A stretch of 44,372 nucleotides of DNA. It comes from Streptosporangiaceae bacterium. Lineage in GTDB: Bacteria; Actinomycetota; Actinomycetes; Streptosporangiales; Streptosporangiaceae. The stretch spans positions 1 through 44,372 of the forward strand of contig JAFARZ010000112.1 in assembly GCA_019245115.1 (NCBI GenBank), written 5' to 3'. Made by a program: the position numbers and the translations under genes. The notes beneath the pieces were generated by a model. It was not told the origin of the DNA. It was given only the letters and a program-made list of their open reading frames with translations, and searched no databases. Shown one piece after another: positions 32,408 through 40,615 of this stretch. The number at the start of each line of letters is the position of its first letter. Position 1 is the first letter of the stretch.

Positions 32408-33361
32408 ATGCCGTGGTTTGATCTGCCGCTTGAGCAACTGCGCGAATACCGTACGACGACCGAGGAACCCACCGGGCTGGACGAGTGGTGGGCGAAACGG
32501 CTGGAACAGGCTCGCGGGCTCGCCGAGCCGCCCGTGCTGACGCGTTACCAGCCGGACGTCTATGCCCCGCTGGAGGTGTACGACGTGGAGTTCTCCGGCG
32601 CGGCCGGCGACCGGGTCAAGGCGTGGTACATCCGGCCGCGGACGTCCGCCGGGCAGGCACCGGTGGTGGTCAAGTTCATCGGCTACGGCGGCGGCCGCAG
32701 CTTGCCCGCCGATCACATGGTGCTGCCCGCGCTGGGTCATGCCCTGTTCGTGATGGATACCCGCGATCAGGGCGGACGGTGGTCGACCGGCGCCACCCGG
32801 CCAGCTAACTCCCTGGTGATGACGCTGGGCATAACCCAGCCCGAGGAGTACTACTACACCCGGCTGTTCACCGACGCGGTCCGAGCGGTGGAGACCGCCG
32901 CCGATCTCGCCGACGTAGCCACGGTCGCGGTCAGCGGCGCCAGCCAGGGCGGAGGGCTGGCGCTCGCGAGCGCCGCGCTGGCGCCGCGGCGAGTGGCGGT
33001 GTGCCATGCCGACGTGCCCTTCCTGTGCGACATCCAGCGCGGGATCACGCTGGCGCCGCACGCGCCGTACACCGAGATACCCGAGTTCCTCGAGCACAAC
33101 GTCAGCCTGATCCCGGCCGCGCTGGACACGCTCCGGTACGTCGATTGCGCGCTGCTCGCGCGCCGGATCACGGCCGAGTGCCTGCTCAGCGTCGGGCTCA
33201 TGGACGTGATCTGCCCGCCGTCCACGGTGTTCGCGGCCTACAACGAGATCACCGCCGGCAAGGACATCGCCGTGCACCAGTTCACCGGCCACGAGGTGCC
33301 GTCCGCGCACGTCGAGCGCCAGCTCAGCCACCTGCGGCAGTATCTGGGAGCCAGCGGGTAA
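32408..33361 (+). CDS. Acetyl xylan esterase-like hydrolase (AXE1)
   Basis: A 317-residue alpha/beta hydrolase of the AXE1/cephalosporin-C deacetylase family: MPWFDLPLEQLREYR at the N-terminus, VKFIGYGGGRS, MDTRDQGG and nucleophile motif SGASQGGG (Ser179), Asp266 in GLMDVICPP and His295 in FTGHEVPS. No signal peptide, so cytoplasmic deacetylation of imported acetylated sugars is likely. ATG 32408 has GGAAGGA 8 bp upstream; an earlier ATG at 32399 overlaps that site. With the oxidoreductase 9 bp downstream it forms a two-gene unit inserted between the AdnB-like and AdnA-like genes. Confidence 0.9.
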   Translation: MPWFDLPLEQLREYRTTTEEPTGLDEWWAKRLEQARGLAEPPVLTRYQPDVYAPLEVYDVEFSGAAGDRVKAWYIRPRTSAGQAPVVVKFIGYGGGRSLPADHMVLPALGHALFVMDTRDQGGRWSTGATRPANSLVMTLGITQPEEYYYTRLFTDAVRAVETAADLADVATVAVSGASQGGGLALASAALAPRRVAVCHADVPFLCDIQRGITLAPHAPYTEIPEFLEHNVSLIPAALDTLRYVDCALLARRITAECLLSVGLMDVICPPSTVFAAYNEITAGKDIAVHQFTGHEVPSAHVERQLSHLRQYLGASG

Positions 33362-33370
33362 CCTGCGGTT

Positions 33371-34585
33371 ATGGCCGACGTCGTGGTTATCGGGGCGGGC
33401 GCGTTTGGCTTGAGCGTCGCGCTGCATTGTGCGTTGCGCGATCGCTCAGTCGTGGTGGTGGAGCGGACGACCGCCGGGTCGCAGGCCTCTGGCCGCGCGG
33501 CTGGGCTGTTCAAATCCGTGCAGGCCGACGCGCAGCGGACGGCCCTGGCCCGGCGCAGTGTCGACAAGGTGCTGCGTTTCGAGGACTGGACCGGGGTGCC
33601 GCTCGACGTGAGGCGCTCGGGCAGCGTACTCATCGCCCGCACCGGCAAGCACAAGGCGATCCTGCGTGAGGAGGCCCGGCGCTCTCGCGCCTGGGGCGTC
33701 GAGCTGAGCGAGACCAGTCCGGCCGGCCGGGCCGGGTGCTACCGGGCCGAGGGTTCCGAGCTCGCGGTCTGGTGTCCCGAGGACGTCTACATCGAGGAGC
33801 CGGACGGCCTGATCCAGGCCTACCTGGCCGCATGCCGCCGCCACGATGTGCGCATACTCGAGCACGAGCCGGCGGTCGCCGTGACCACGTCGGGCCGCCG
33901 CGTCGTCGGCGTCGAGACCGCGCACAATCAGATCGACGCGGGCGTCGTCGTGGACGCGGCGGGCGCCTGGGTACGCCAGGTGGCCGAGATGGCGCGCGGC
34001 CCGTTTCCCCGCACCAAGGTGCCGGTCGCGCCGTTCCGGCACCAGTTGCTGATCACCGAGCCCACGGCGGACGTGCTCGAGACCGATCCCGTCGTCCGGG
34101 TGATCGACGCGGCCGTCTACCTGCGGCCCGCCCGTGGCGGCCTGATGGTCGGCGTCTTCGAGGCCGACCCGCTGCCGCTGGACCCGCGGCTGCAGGCCGA
34201 CGCGTTCAGCTCCGACGACATACCCCTCGACCTCGACCTGCTGCGTAAGCAGGCCGGGCTGGTGGCCGACGAGGTGCCGCTCGCCGCCCGTGCCGCGGTC
34301 GCCGAGCACCGCGGCGGCCTGTGCACCATGACACCGGACGGTCGCTTCGTCGCCGGGCCGATCCCCGATGTGCCGGGCCTGTGGGTGGCCAGTGGCTGCA
34401 ACGTCTCCGGCTTCTCGTTCTCCCCGGCCATCGGCGAGGCGCTCGCCGACTGGATCATCGACGGGCATCCCTCCGCCGGCCTGGAAACGCTCGGCCCGGC
34501 GCGCTTCGGACCGGTCACCGACGAGCAGCTAATCCGCGAAGGCGCCTGGCAATACGCCCACTTCTACGACAGCGCCCCCAATTAA
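33371..34585 (+). CDS. FAD-dependent amine oxidoreductase (DAO family)
   Basis: A 404-residue flavoprotein: dinucleotide-binding GAGAFGLSVALHCALRDRSVVVVE at the N-terminus, then the DAO substrate domain (RPARGGLMVGVFE, TPDGRFVAGPIPDVPGLWVASGCNVSGFSFSPAIGEALADWI). Related to sarcosine oxidase, glycine oxidase and dimethylglycine-type dehydrogenases. The amine substrate is unknown. It shares a transcript with the esterase upstream. Confidence 0.9.
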   Translation: MADVVVIGAGAFGLSVALHCALRDRSVVVVERTTAGSQASGRAAGLFKSVQADAQRTALARRSVDKVLRFEDWTGVPLDVRRSGSVLIARTGKHKAILREEARRSRAWGVELSETSPAGRAGCYRAEGSELAVWCPEDVYIEEPDGLIQAYLAACRRHDVRILEHEPAVAVTTSGRRVVGVETAHNQIDAGVVVDAAGAWVRQVAEMARGPFPRTKVPVAPFRHQLLITEPTADVLETDPVVRVIDAAVYLRPARGGLMVGVFEADPLPLDPRLQADAFSSDDIPLDLDLLRKQAGLVADEVPLAARAAVAEHRGGLCTMTPDGRFVAGPIPDVPGLWVASGCNVSGFSFSPAIGEALADWIIDGHPSAGLETLGPARFGPVTDEQLIREGAWQYAHFYDSAPN

Positions 34586-34607
34586 CATCGCGGACAGCAA
34601 CCCCCAA

Positions 34608-34624
34608 TTCCGGACACTCCGGAA
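34608..34624 (+). terminator. Short hairpin after DAO gene
   Basis: TTCCGGA-CAC-TCCGGAA, a perfect 7-bp stem 22 bp past the stop; no T-run. Confidence 0.4.
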
Positions 34625-34676
34625 TAACGCGCGTTCCGGAAATGTCGGCTATGCCATCGTCGCTACGATGCCGCGC

Positions 34677-34806
34677 CAGCCTGAGGAACTTGCGCGTATT
34701 GCGCATAGCGGGCACACAGGTCAGCCATTTAGCGGAAGATAGGAGCCCCCTGGAAGAAAAGGCGCCGGAAACCGGCGCCCAACCTTCCGTAAAGCTCTTT
34801 TCTTCC
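34677..34806 (-). repeat. Dispersed structured repeat, copy 3
   Basis: Third copy of the family, minus orientation. The inner stem GGCGCCGG-AAA-CCGGCGCC is perfect, and GCGGAAGATAGGAGC pairs with GCTCTTTTCTTCCGC at 13 of 15 positions to give a long two-part hairpin. The end block CAGCCTG...CGCGTATTGCGCATAGCGG matches copies 1 and 2; the 50-bp extension they share is absent. Confidence 0.85.
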
Positions 34807-34888
34807 GCCTTACCGCCCGACATTTCCGGATTGCGCGCGACATCAGGTTCGCCGCCCCGCGGCCTGCCCCACGTCCGCGCCGCTCTCC

Positions 34889-37800
34889 CTAGGGGGTTAG
34901 TTGTTCGCCTTCGGGGTGGACGGGGCAGCAGGAAGAGACGGGGCAGGTGCGGCAGCCGGGGTTGATCCTGGCCTCGAAGACCGGGCCGGCCATGCCGGAC
35001 GCGACCGTTTCCACCAGATCCTTGGCCCAGCTCGGATCGGGGTCGTCGGCCAGTGCGGACTGACGCTGGACCTTCGCCCGGGCCGCGAGGCCGGCCTTGC
35101 CCACCTGGACCAGCTCGGCGCCGCCCGGCTCCAGCAGGCCGAACCGCTCGAAGGCGCCGAGCAGCACCGCGAGCTGGTACACACCCAGCTGAGGGTGCCG
35201 GTCCAGTTCCTCCTCGCGCGGGGCACTGGCGCCGGTCTTCAGGTCCACCACCACCGCGCGGCCCTGATCGTCCCGCTCCAGGCGGTCCACCCGGCCGGTG
35301 ATCTCCACCTGCCCGATCCGGACCTTCAGTGCCTGCTCGACCTCGACCAGCTCACGCGGGTTGGACGCGTGCCAGTCGAGGAACTTCCGCACCATCTTCT
35401 CGGCCAGCGCCCGCTGCTTCCCGCTGTACCAGACACTCCCGAAGTCCAGATGGTGCCAGATCTCGTCGATACGATCAGCCACCGCCCGTTCGGGCGCTCC
35501 GGAAGCGGCAAGTACGGCGGCGGCATGAATCACGGTTCCCAGGTGGCGCAGGACATCCGATCTTCCCGCGCCCACCGCGGATTCGAGCAGCCAGCGCAGA
35601 CCGCACTTGGTGAAGCTCTCGACCTGGGACGGCGAGAGCCGGACGGTCTGGCCGGGCGCGACGATGGGACCGGAATCGGACAGCTCGGTGAGCGCGTACC
35701 AGTCCGCTGGGTCCGCGCCGCGCGCGCCGGCGGCGGCGAGGCGAGCCAGCTGGGCGGCGGCGGCCTGGCGGAGCGCTCGCGGGCGGGAGGTGTCGGCGGC
35801 GGCGCGTCTTAGGTCGGCGACCAGGGCCGGCATGGACAGCCAGCGGTGGCCCCCTTCGGCGACGTGCTCGACCGGCACGCTGTGGGCGTCCGATTCGGCA
35901 CCGGCCAGCTCGGTGAGGAACCGGGACGGGCGCTGGTCAGTGTCATCGCCGCCGACCGCGGTGACGATCAGCCGCCTGCGCGCTCTGGTGACGGCCACGT
36001 AGAACAGGCGGCGTTCCTCGGCCAGCAGCTTGGCGGCGAGCATGGCGTGGTCCACGTCGCTGCCGTGGCTGGAGTCCGCACCGGTCGCGGCCTCGGCCAG
36101 CTCGTCGACGCCGAGCAGGGAACCGCGCAGCCGGAGGTCCGGCCAGGTTTCCTCCTGGACACCGGCGACCACCACTACGTCCCATTCCAGGCCCTTGGAA
36201 CGGTGCGCGGTCAGGATCCTGACGCTGTCCTCGCGGGCGGCGCGCTCGGCGAGCGTGGTGCCGGCGATCTCCTGCGCGGACAGGCTGTCAGCGAACAGGG
36301 CGGGCGAGCCGGGCGGCATCGTGCCGGCGAAGTGGGCCGCCCGGTCGAACAGGGCGAGCACCGCGTCCAGGTCACGGTCCGCCGCGGCACTGCCCTGTTC
36401 GCTGGCCTGCTGCCACTGACCGGCCAGGCCGGACGCGTCCCAGATCGCCCACAGCACCTCCTCGGCGTCACCGCCGGCGCCGATGGCGTCCTGTGCGGTC
36501 TGGAGCAGGGCGGCGACCTTCCGTGCGGGAGCGGCCACACTGTCCGGGATCATGGTCAGGTCCCGCGGATCGAGCAGCGCGTGGGCGAGGCGATCGTCCC
36601 CTTCGGCAACGGTCAGCGCGACGGCACGGCGCAGACGGCGCAGGCCGAGCGCGTCCGTGCCGCCGAGCGGTCCGCTGAGCAACTCGGCGGCGGTCTGCTC
36701 ATCCAGGGCGGCCGGCTTCAGCGCGCAGCGCAGCAGCAGGAGCAGCGGCCGGGTGCCCGGCTCATCGGCGAGCGGCAGTTCGTCACCCGCCACCGTGACC
36801 GGCACCCCGGCGGCGGTCATCGCGCGGCGCAGCAGTGGCACCTGGACCGTCGCGGATCGTACCAGCACCGCCATGGACGGCCAGGAGACGCCGTCCGCGA
36901 GATGCGCGCGCCGCAGGGTGTCGGCGATCAGCGCCGCTTCCTGCGCGGCGCTGTCGGCGACGAAGATCCGGACTTCGCCCGGCGGGCTGGCTTTCAGCGG
37001 AACCAGGTCGCGGTGGGCCCCCCGGGGCAGCCGGCGGGCCACTCGCCGGGACGCCGCCAGCAGGACCGGGCCGCTGCGGCGGCAGGTGCGGAGGGCGATC
37101 ACCGGGGCAGGCTTTCCGTCGGCGGTACGGAACCGCTCGGGGAACTCGGTGAGCGCTCGCACCTCGGCGCCGCGGAACGCGTAGATGGACTGGTCGGGGT
37201 CGCCGACCGCGATCAGCTCGCGACCGTCCCCTGCCAGCGCCTTGAGCAGCGCTTCCTGAGCCGGGTCGCTGTCTTGGTACTCGTCGGTCAGCACCACGTC
37301 GTAGGCCGCGCGCTCCCGCTGCCTGGTGGCGTCGCGGCCCAGCAGGGCGGCGGCGATGCGGACGATCTCGGCGTAGTCGTAGGCCGGCACCGGAGCCAGG
37401 TCGAATCGCGCCGCATACCGGTCCAGGAACGCACTCGCGGCCACCCAGTCATCGCGGTCTTGCTGCCTGCCGAGTTGCCGCAGGCTCCTCCCGTCCAGGC
37501 CGCGTTCGGCCGCGCGGAGCAGCAGGTCGCGTACCTCCTCGGCAAAGCCCCTGGTGGCCAGCGCGGGACGGAGGCGCTCCGGCCATCTGGCGGGATCGTC
37601 CGCGGCCTCGCCCTTGAGCATCCGGCGCACCTCGACCAACTGCTCCGGAGCGGACAGCAGCCGCGGCGGCTCGTCGCCGGCCAGCACGAACTCCCGCCGC
37701 ACCAGCGCGTAGGCGTAGCTGTGGAACGTCATCGCCAGCGGAACTCTGGTGGTGCGGCGGAGCCTCGCGGTGATTCGCTCGCGAAGCTCGCCGGCCGCCT

Positions 37801-38044
37801 TGCGGCTGAAGGTGAGCACGAGAACGCGCTCGGGGTCGATGCCCTGCGCCTCGATGCGATGCGTGACCGCCTCGACGATTGTCGTCGTCTTTCCGGTGCC
37901 CGGACCGGCGAGTACCAGCAGCGGGCCGCCGTGGTGCTCGACGACCTGGCGCTGCGCGTCGTCGAGGACCGGCGGCTCCTGGGCGGCGGATGGCAGCGGC
38001 CGACGGACCAGCCGGTACGCGGGCGCGGCGGAAGAATCCATCGC
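34889..38044 (-). CDS. adnA: AdnA-like UvrD helicase - RecB nuclease
   Basis: A 1051-residue helicase-nuclease. Walker A GPGTGKTT at 46-53 (Lys51), TFSRKAAGELRERI, VVLTDEYQDSDPAQ, AVGDPDQSIYAFRGAE, LTAHRSKGLEWDVVVVAGVQEETWP and EERRLFYVAVTRARRR mark the motor. The nuclease domain has GRVDRLE, VVVDLKTG (Asp934) and QLGVYQLAVL, and ends in a Cys cluster (1031, 1034, 1039, 1040) of the type that can hold an iron-sulfur centre. Size, order and partner fit AdnA of the AdnAB double-strand-break resection complex. ATG 38044 was chosen; GTG 38062 is possible. Immediately upstream lies an alkyltransferase-like gene, again DNA repair. Confidence 0.88.
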   Translation of the reverse strand, partial: AMDSSAAPAYRLVRRPLPSAAQEPPVLDDAQRQVVEHHGGPLLVLAGPGTGKTTTIVEAVTHRIEAQGIDPERVLVLTFSRKAAGELRERITARLRRTTRVPLAMTFHSYAYALVRREFVLAGDEPPRLLSAPEQLVEVRRMLKGEAADDPARWPERLRPALATRGFAEEVRDLLLRAAERGLDGRSLRQLGRQQDRDDWVAASAFLDRYAARFDLAPVPAYDYAEIVRIAAALLGRDATRQRERAAYDVVLTDEYQDSDPAQEALLKALAGDGRELIAVGDPDQSIYAFRGAEVRALTEFPERFRTADGKPAPVIALRTCRRSGPVLLAASRRVARRLPRGAHRDLVPLKASPPGEVRIFVADSAAQEAALIADTLRRAHLADGVSWPSMAVLVRSATVQVPLLRRAMTAAGVPVTVAGDELPLADEPGTRPLLLLLRCALKPAALDEQTAAELLSGPLGGTDALGLRRLRRAVALTVAEGDDRLAHALLDPRDLTMIPDSVAAPARKVAALLQTAQDAIGAGGDAEEVLWAIWDASGLAGQWQQASEQGSAAADRDLDAVLALFDRAAHFAGTMPPGSPALFADSLSAQEIAGTTLAERAAREDSVRILTAHRSKGLEWDVVVVAGVQEETWPDLRLRGSLLGVDELAEAATGADSSHGSDVDHAMLAAKLLAEERRLFYVAVTRARRRLIVTAVGGDDTDQRPSRFLTELAGAESDAHSVPVEHVAEGGHRWLSMPALVADLRRAAADTSRPRALRQAAAAQLARLAAAGARGADPADWYALTELSDSGPIVAPGQTVRLSPSQVESFTKCGLRWLLESAVGAGRSDVLRHLGTVIHAAAVLAASGAPERAVADRIDEIWHHLDFGSVWYSGKQRALAEKMVRKFLDWHASNPRELVEVEQALKVRIGQVEITGRVDRLERDDQGRAVVVDLKTGASAPREEELDRHPQLGVYQLAVLLGAFERFGLLEPGGAELVQVGKAGLAARAKVQRQSALADDPDPSWAKDLVETVASGMAGPVFEARINPGCRTCPVSSCCPVHPEGEQLTP

Positions 38045-38103
38045 ATCCGATTCCACCACCACCCACTGACATTCCGCGGGTTATCGGAAGAACGCCCAGC
38101 GTG

Positions 38104-38487
38104 TCAGGGCGTGGCGCGCCAGCGGGCGCGGCGCATGTCCACCCGTACCGGCGGGCGGGCGGAGCGCAGCGGTGTGCCTTCGGCCAGGTAGCGGGCAAGC
38201 GCCGGCTCATCGTGACCGGGAGCGGGGGTTCCGTCGGAGTGGATCACCCGCCACCAGGGGACCGCGCTGCCGTAGACGGACAGCACGCGCCCGACCTGGC
38301 GCGGGCCTCGCCCCTCGCCGAGGTACTCGGCGATGTCGCCGTAGGACATCACCCGGCCCGCCGGGATCGAGTCGACCACGTCGAGGACGTGGCTGGCGAA
38401 GTCCGTGATGGCACCGTCGGCGCTGAATTGGCCTGGGCCTCCGGCCGCGGTGCCGAATTTGCCTGGGCCTCCGGCCGCGGCGGTCAT
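38104..38487 (-). CDS. Alkyltransferase-like (ATL) DNA-binding protein
   Basis: A 127-residue MGMT-related protein with the DNA-binding domain only (about 28-125: VVDSIPAGRVMSYGDIAEYLG, GRVLS). The active-site PCHRV of true O6-alkylguanine methyltransferases is PWWRV here (77-81), Trp replacing the nucleophilic Cys as in ATL proteins, which flag alkylated guanines for excision repair. Trp also replaces the usual His. The N-terminus is a ten-residue tandem repeat (AAGGPG.F twice, 30-bp units) unlike the family. The start overlaps the mycosin stop by 4 bp, an odd operon partner; the AdnA-like gene lies just downstream. Confidence 0.88.
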   Translation of the reverse strand: MTAAAGGPGKFGTAAGGPGQFSADGAITDFASHVLDVVDSIPAGRVMSYGDIAEYLGEGRGPRQVGRVLSVYGSAVPWWRVIHSDGTPAPGHDEPALARYLAEGTPLRSARPPVRVDMRRARWRATP

Positions 38488-39731
38488 TGGCGGCTCCGGC
38501 GGAGGATGGTCAGGCGGGTCGCGGCCGCGGCGATCAGGACCAGGCAGGTCAGGGCCAGCACGCTGTACAGGATCAGCTGGCTGTTACCGCGCGGACGGAC
38601 CGGCTCAGGGGGGATCGCCGCGGGCCCGCCGCCGAAGTGGACGGCCGCGGAGACCCCAGTCGCCGAGATCCCGGCGGGGGTCTGATCCTTGCGGCCGGTG
38701 CCGCCCGGGCCAGCCAGCTGGCCGGCCCGGGCCAGGGCGGCCGCGGCGTCGACAATGCCGAAACCGACCTGGCTGTCGTATCGGCCGGCCGGGCGATCGC
38801 TGGTGGTCGACGTGAGCGCCCGCGCCACCAGGTCCGGCGCGAGGCCGGGATACCGCGACTTGATCAGCGCCGCCACGCCGGCCACCAGCGCGCACGCGGG
38901 GCTGGTCCCGCTCACGTACCAGTACTGCCCGTCCCGTCCCTGCGCTGGGACGTTCACGCCGGGGGCGGCGACCTGGACGGAGAGGTTGCTGCTGGAGAAG
39001 CCGGCCACCGCGCCGCCGGAGTTGACGGCGCCGACGCTGACCACGCCCGGATAGTCGGCCGGGAACGACTCGGGCGCCTGACCGTCATGGCCGGGAGAAC
39101 CGCCGGAGTTCCCCGCCGACGCCACCACGACCACCCGATGGCTGAACGCGTTCAGCAGCGCCTTCCTGACCACGCTGCTCGGCGCGCTGTAGCCGATCGA
39201 CATGCTGATGACCTGGGCCCCGCTGGCTACGGCGTAGTTGATGCCGTTGGCGAGCGACTGCTGGATCTGGGACTCCGGCTCGTGCTCATAAGCGCTGTAG
39301 CGCGGGTCGGCGCGGTCAGGGATCACCCGGATCGATAGCAGCTTCGCCTCGGGTGCGACACCGATGACGCCGCTGCCGCCGCCATCGTGGCCATGCCCGG
39401 CGATGAGCGACGCCATCCAGGTGCCATGCACGCCCCAGTCCGGGCTGGCCGGCTTGGTGCTCACCCCGGTGTAATCGGGGCCCTGAGCCACCTGCTGGGT
39501 CAGGTCGCTGACGCGGCCGTCCACGCCACTGTCGATTACCGCCACGGTGACGCCGCCACCCTGGCTCTGCTGCCAGGCGGGGACGACGTCAAGCATGTCG
39601 AACACCCACCTCTGCCCGGCCCGGATCGTGTCAGCCCTGGCCGGTAGCGCCGGTATCGCGATCGCGCCGACGACGAGCATCGCGACCGCCGCCACGGCGG
39701 CCGGCTTGGCGAGTCGTAGGCAGTTCAGCAT
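38484..39731 (-). CDS. mycP: Type VII secretion mycosin (subtilisin-like protease)
   Basis: A 415-residue membrane-anchored subtilase. Signal peptide (about 1-33, ending PARADT), catalytic Asp67 (AVIDSGVD), His102 (GVHGTWMASLIAG), oxyanion Asn208 (SAGNSGG) and Ser277 (SGTSPACALVAG), then a Pro/Gly-rich linker and a C-terminal helix (about 386-406) with a basic tail: the mycosin layout. Mycosins process or stabilise ESX/type VII secretion machines at the outer face of the membrane. No ecc or esx genes are within the window on this side, so it is detached from its system or that system lies elsewhere. It overlaps the next gene by 4 bp and the previous by 7 bp. Confidence 0.9.
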   Translation of the reverse strand: MLNCLRLAKPAAVAAVAMLVVGAIAIPALPARADTIRAGQRWVFDMLDVVPAWQQSQGGGVTVAVIDSGVDGRVSDLTQQVAQGPDYTGVSTKPASPDWGVHGTWMASLIAGHGHDGGGSGVIGVAPEAKLLSIRVIPDRADPRYSAYEHEPESQIQQSLANGINYAVASGAQVISMSIGYSAPSSVVRKALLNAFSHRVVVVASAGNSGGSPGHDGQAPESFPADYPGVVSVGAVNSGGAVAGFSSSNLSVQVAAPGVNVPAQGRDGQYWYVSGTSPACALVAGVAALIKSRYPGLAPDLVARALTSTTSDRPAGRYDSQVGFGIVDAAAALARAGQLAGPGGTGRKDQTPAGISATGVSAAVHFGGGPAAIPPEPVRPRGNSQLILYSVLALTCLVLIAAAATRLTILRRSRQ

Positions 39732-40528
39732 CCGGGGTCTCCCGGGCAGTGCGGCGCCGGAGGCTGAGCGTTGAGGTCACTGGCGACCGAGTTGGCAACG
39801 CCTTGCGCCATGCTGGACATCTCGGCCTGGGAGTAGGAGTCGTGCGCCAGTTGCACCCGCGGCCTGTCGTCGGAGTAGCCGGCGGAGTAGAGGACGAGGT
39901 AGGGGCCGGCGGCCAGGGTCGCCGCCAGCTGGCGGTTGTAGTCGTAGATACCGGCGGCCGCTCCGGTGAAGCGCACGGTCCGGACCCCGGACGGGAGCGC
40001 GTTGGGGGCACGCTCGGCGGTGAGCCGGGTTCCGGACATGTCGGTGGACGCGGTGGCGGCCGCGCTCGAGGTGGGCAGGACCGCCACCCCCACGGTGACG
40101 ACGAAGCTGCTGGTCTGATCGATGTAGGTGGCGCGGAGCAGTGCCTGGCAGCCGTTACGGCGCAGCACCGCGGCGGCGGACTGGTCGGTGACGGCCGCGG
40201 CGCACCCCGATTCCGGCGCGATCGCTACCCGCAGCGCCTCCAGCATCAGTGGCGAGTAGCCCTGGATGACGTTGGCTGGCAGGCTGTAGCCGACGAGCGA
40301 CGGGAAGATCTGCCCGGCCGCCATCCCGCGCCAGCGCCCGCTGACTTCCCACGCCGTGATCCGCTGCTGCTCAGCAGGGGTGAAATGCCTGGGTAGCAGT
40401 GCGATGGCGACACCGACCGCCGAGGCGAGGAATCCGAGCCAGCCCAAAATCAGCGCGGCAATTGCCGCGCCTCGGCGAAACCTGGCTCTGTCGCCGGGCG
40501 GGTGCTCGCGGTCCAACGCCACACACAA
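39725..40528 (-). CDS. Single-pass membrane protein upstream of mycosin
   Basis: About 267 residues: short basic N-terminus, one membrane helix (about 20-46, AAIAALILGWLGFLASAVGVAIALL), then an extracytoplasmic region rich in Ala and Ser with several Cys (SGCAAA, NGCQALL). No family recognised with confidence. The 7-bp overlap with the mycosin gene, shared direction and topology suggest an accessory of the protease or of type VII secretion. The start is TTG 40528 or GTG 40522; neither has a strong ribosome site. Confidence 0.72.
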   Translation of the reverse strand: MCVALDREHPPGDRARFRRGAAIAALILGWLGFLASAVGVAIALLPRHFTPAEQQRITAWEVSGRWRGMAAGQIFPSLVGYSLPANVIQGYSPLMLEALRVAIAPESGCAAAVTDQSAAAVLRRNGCQALLRATYIDQTSSFVVTVGVAVLPTSSAAATASTDMSGTRLTAERAPNALPSGVRTVRFTGAAAGIYDYNRQLAATLAAGPYLVLYSAGYSDDRPRVQLAHDSYSQAEMSSMAQGVANSVASDLNAQPPAPHCPGDPGC

Positions 40529-40570
40529 ATGGTAGGGCGGTAAGCCGGATGCGCGTACGGCTCGGCAACC

Positions 40571-40594
40571 TATTACGCCAGGCGTTATATAACG
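40571..40594. promoter_or_regulatory. Overlapping palindromes upstream of the membrane-protein/mycosin operon
   Basis: TATTACGCC-A-GGCGTTATA (one mismatch pair) at 40571-40589 overlaps the perfect CGTTATATAACG at 40583-40594. They lie 43-66 bp upstream of the operon start, and the AT-rich centre could include a -10 box. Probably an operator of an unknown regulator. Confidence 0.4.
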
Positions 40595-40615
40595 TACGGT
40601 TTCGGATTCGTTGCG

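Larger units (their letters stand above)
34586..34888. other. Convergent intergenic region with dispersed repeat copy 3
   Basis: No gene. It contains a small hairpin just after the oxidoreductase stop (34608-34624) and the third copy of the structured repeat (34677-34806). Confidence 0.7.

Noticed and set aside
35846..38191. Long plus-strand open frame of 781 codons opposite the AdnA-like gene
   Set aside because: An antisense shadow typical of high-GC DNA; its translation is Arg/Gly/Gln-rich without family motifs, while the minus strand encodes a complete helicase-nuclease. The same holds for long frames at 25716-27647, 3906-4943 and 16741-18468.
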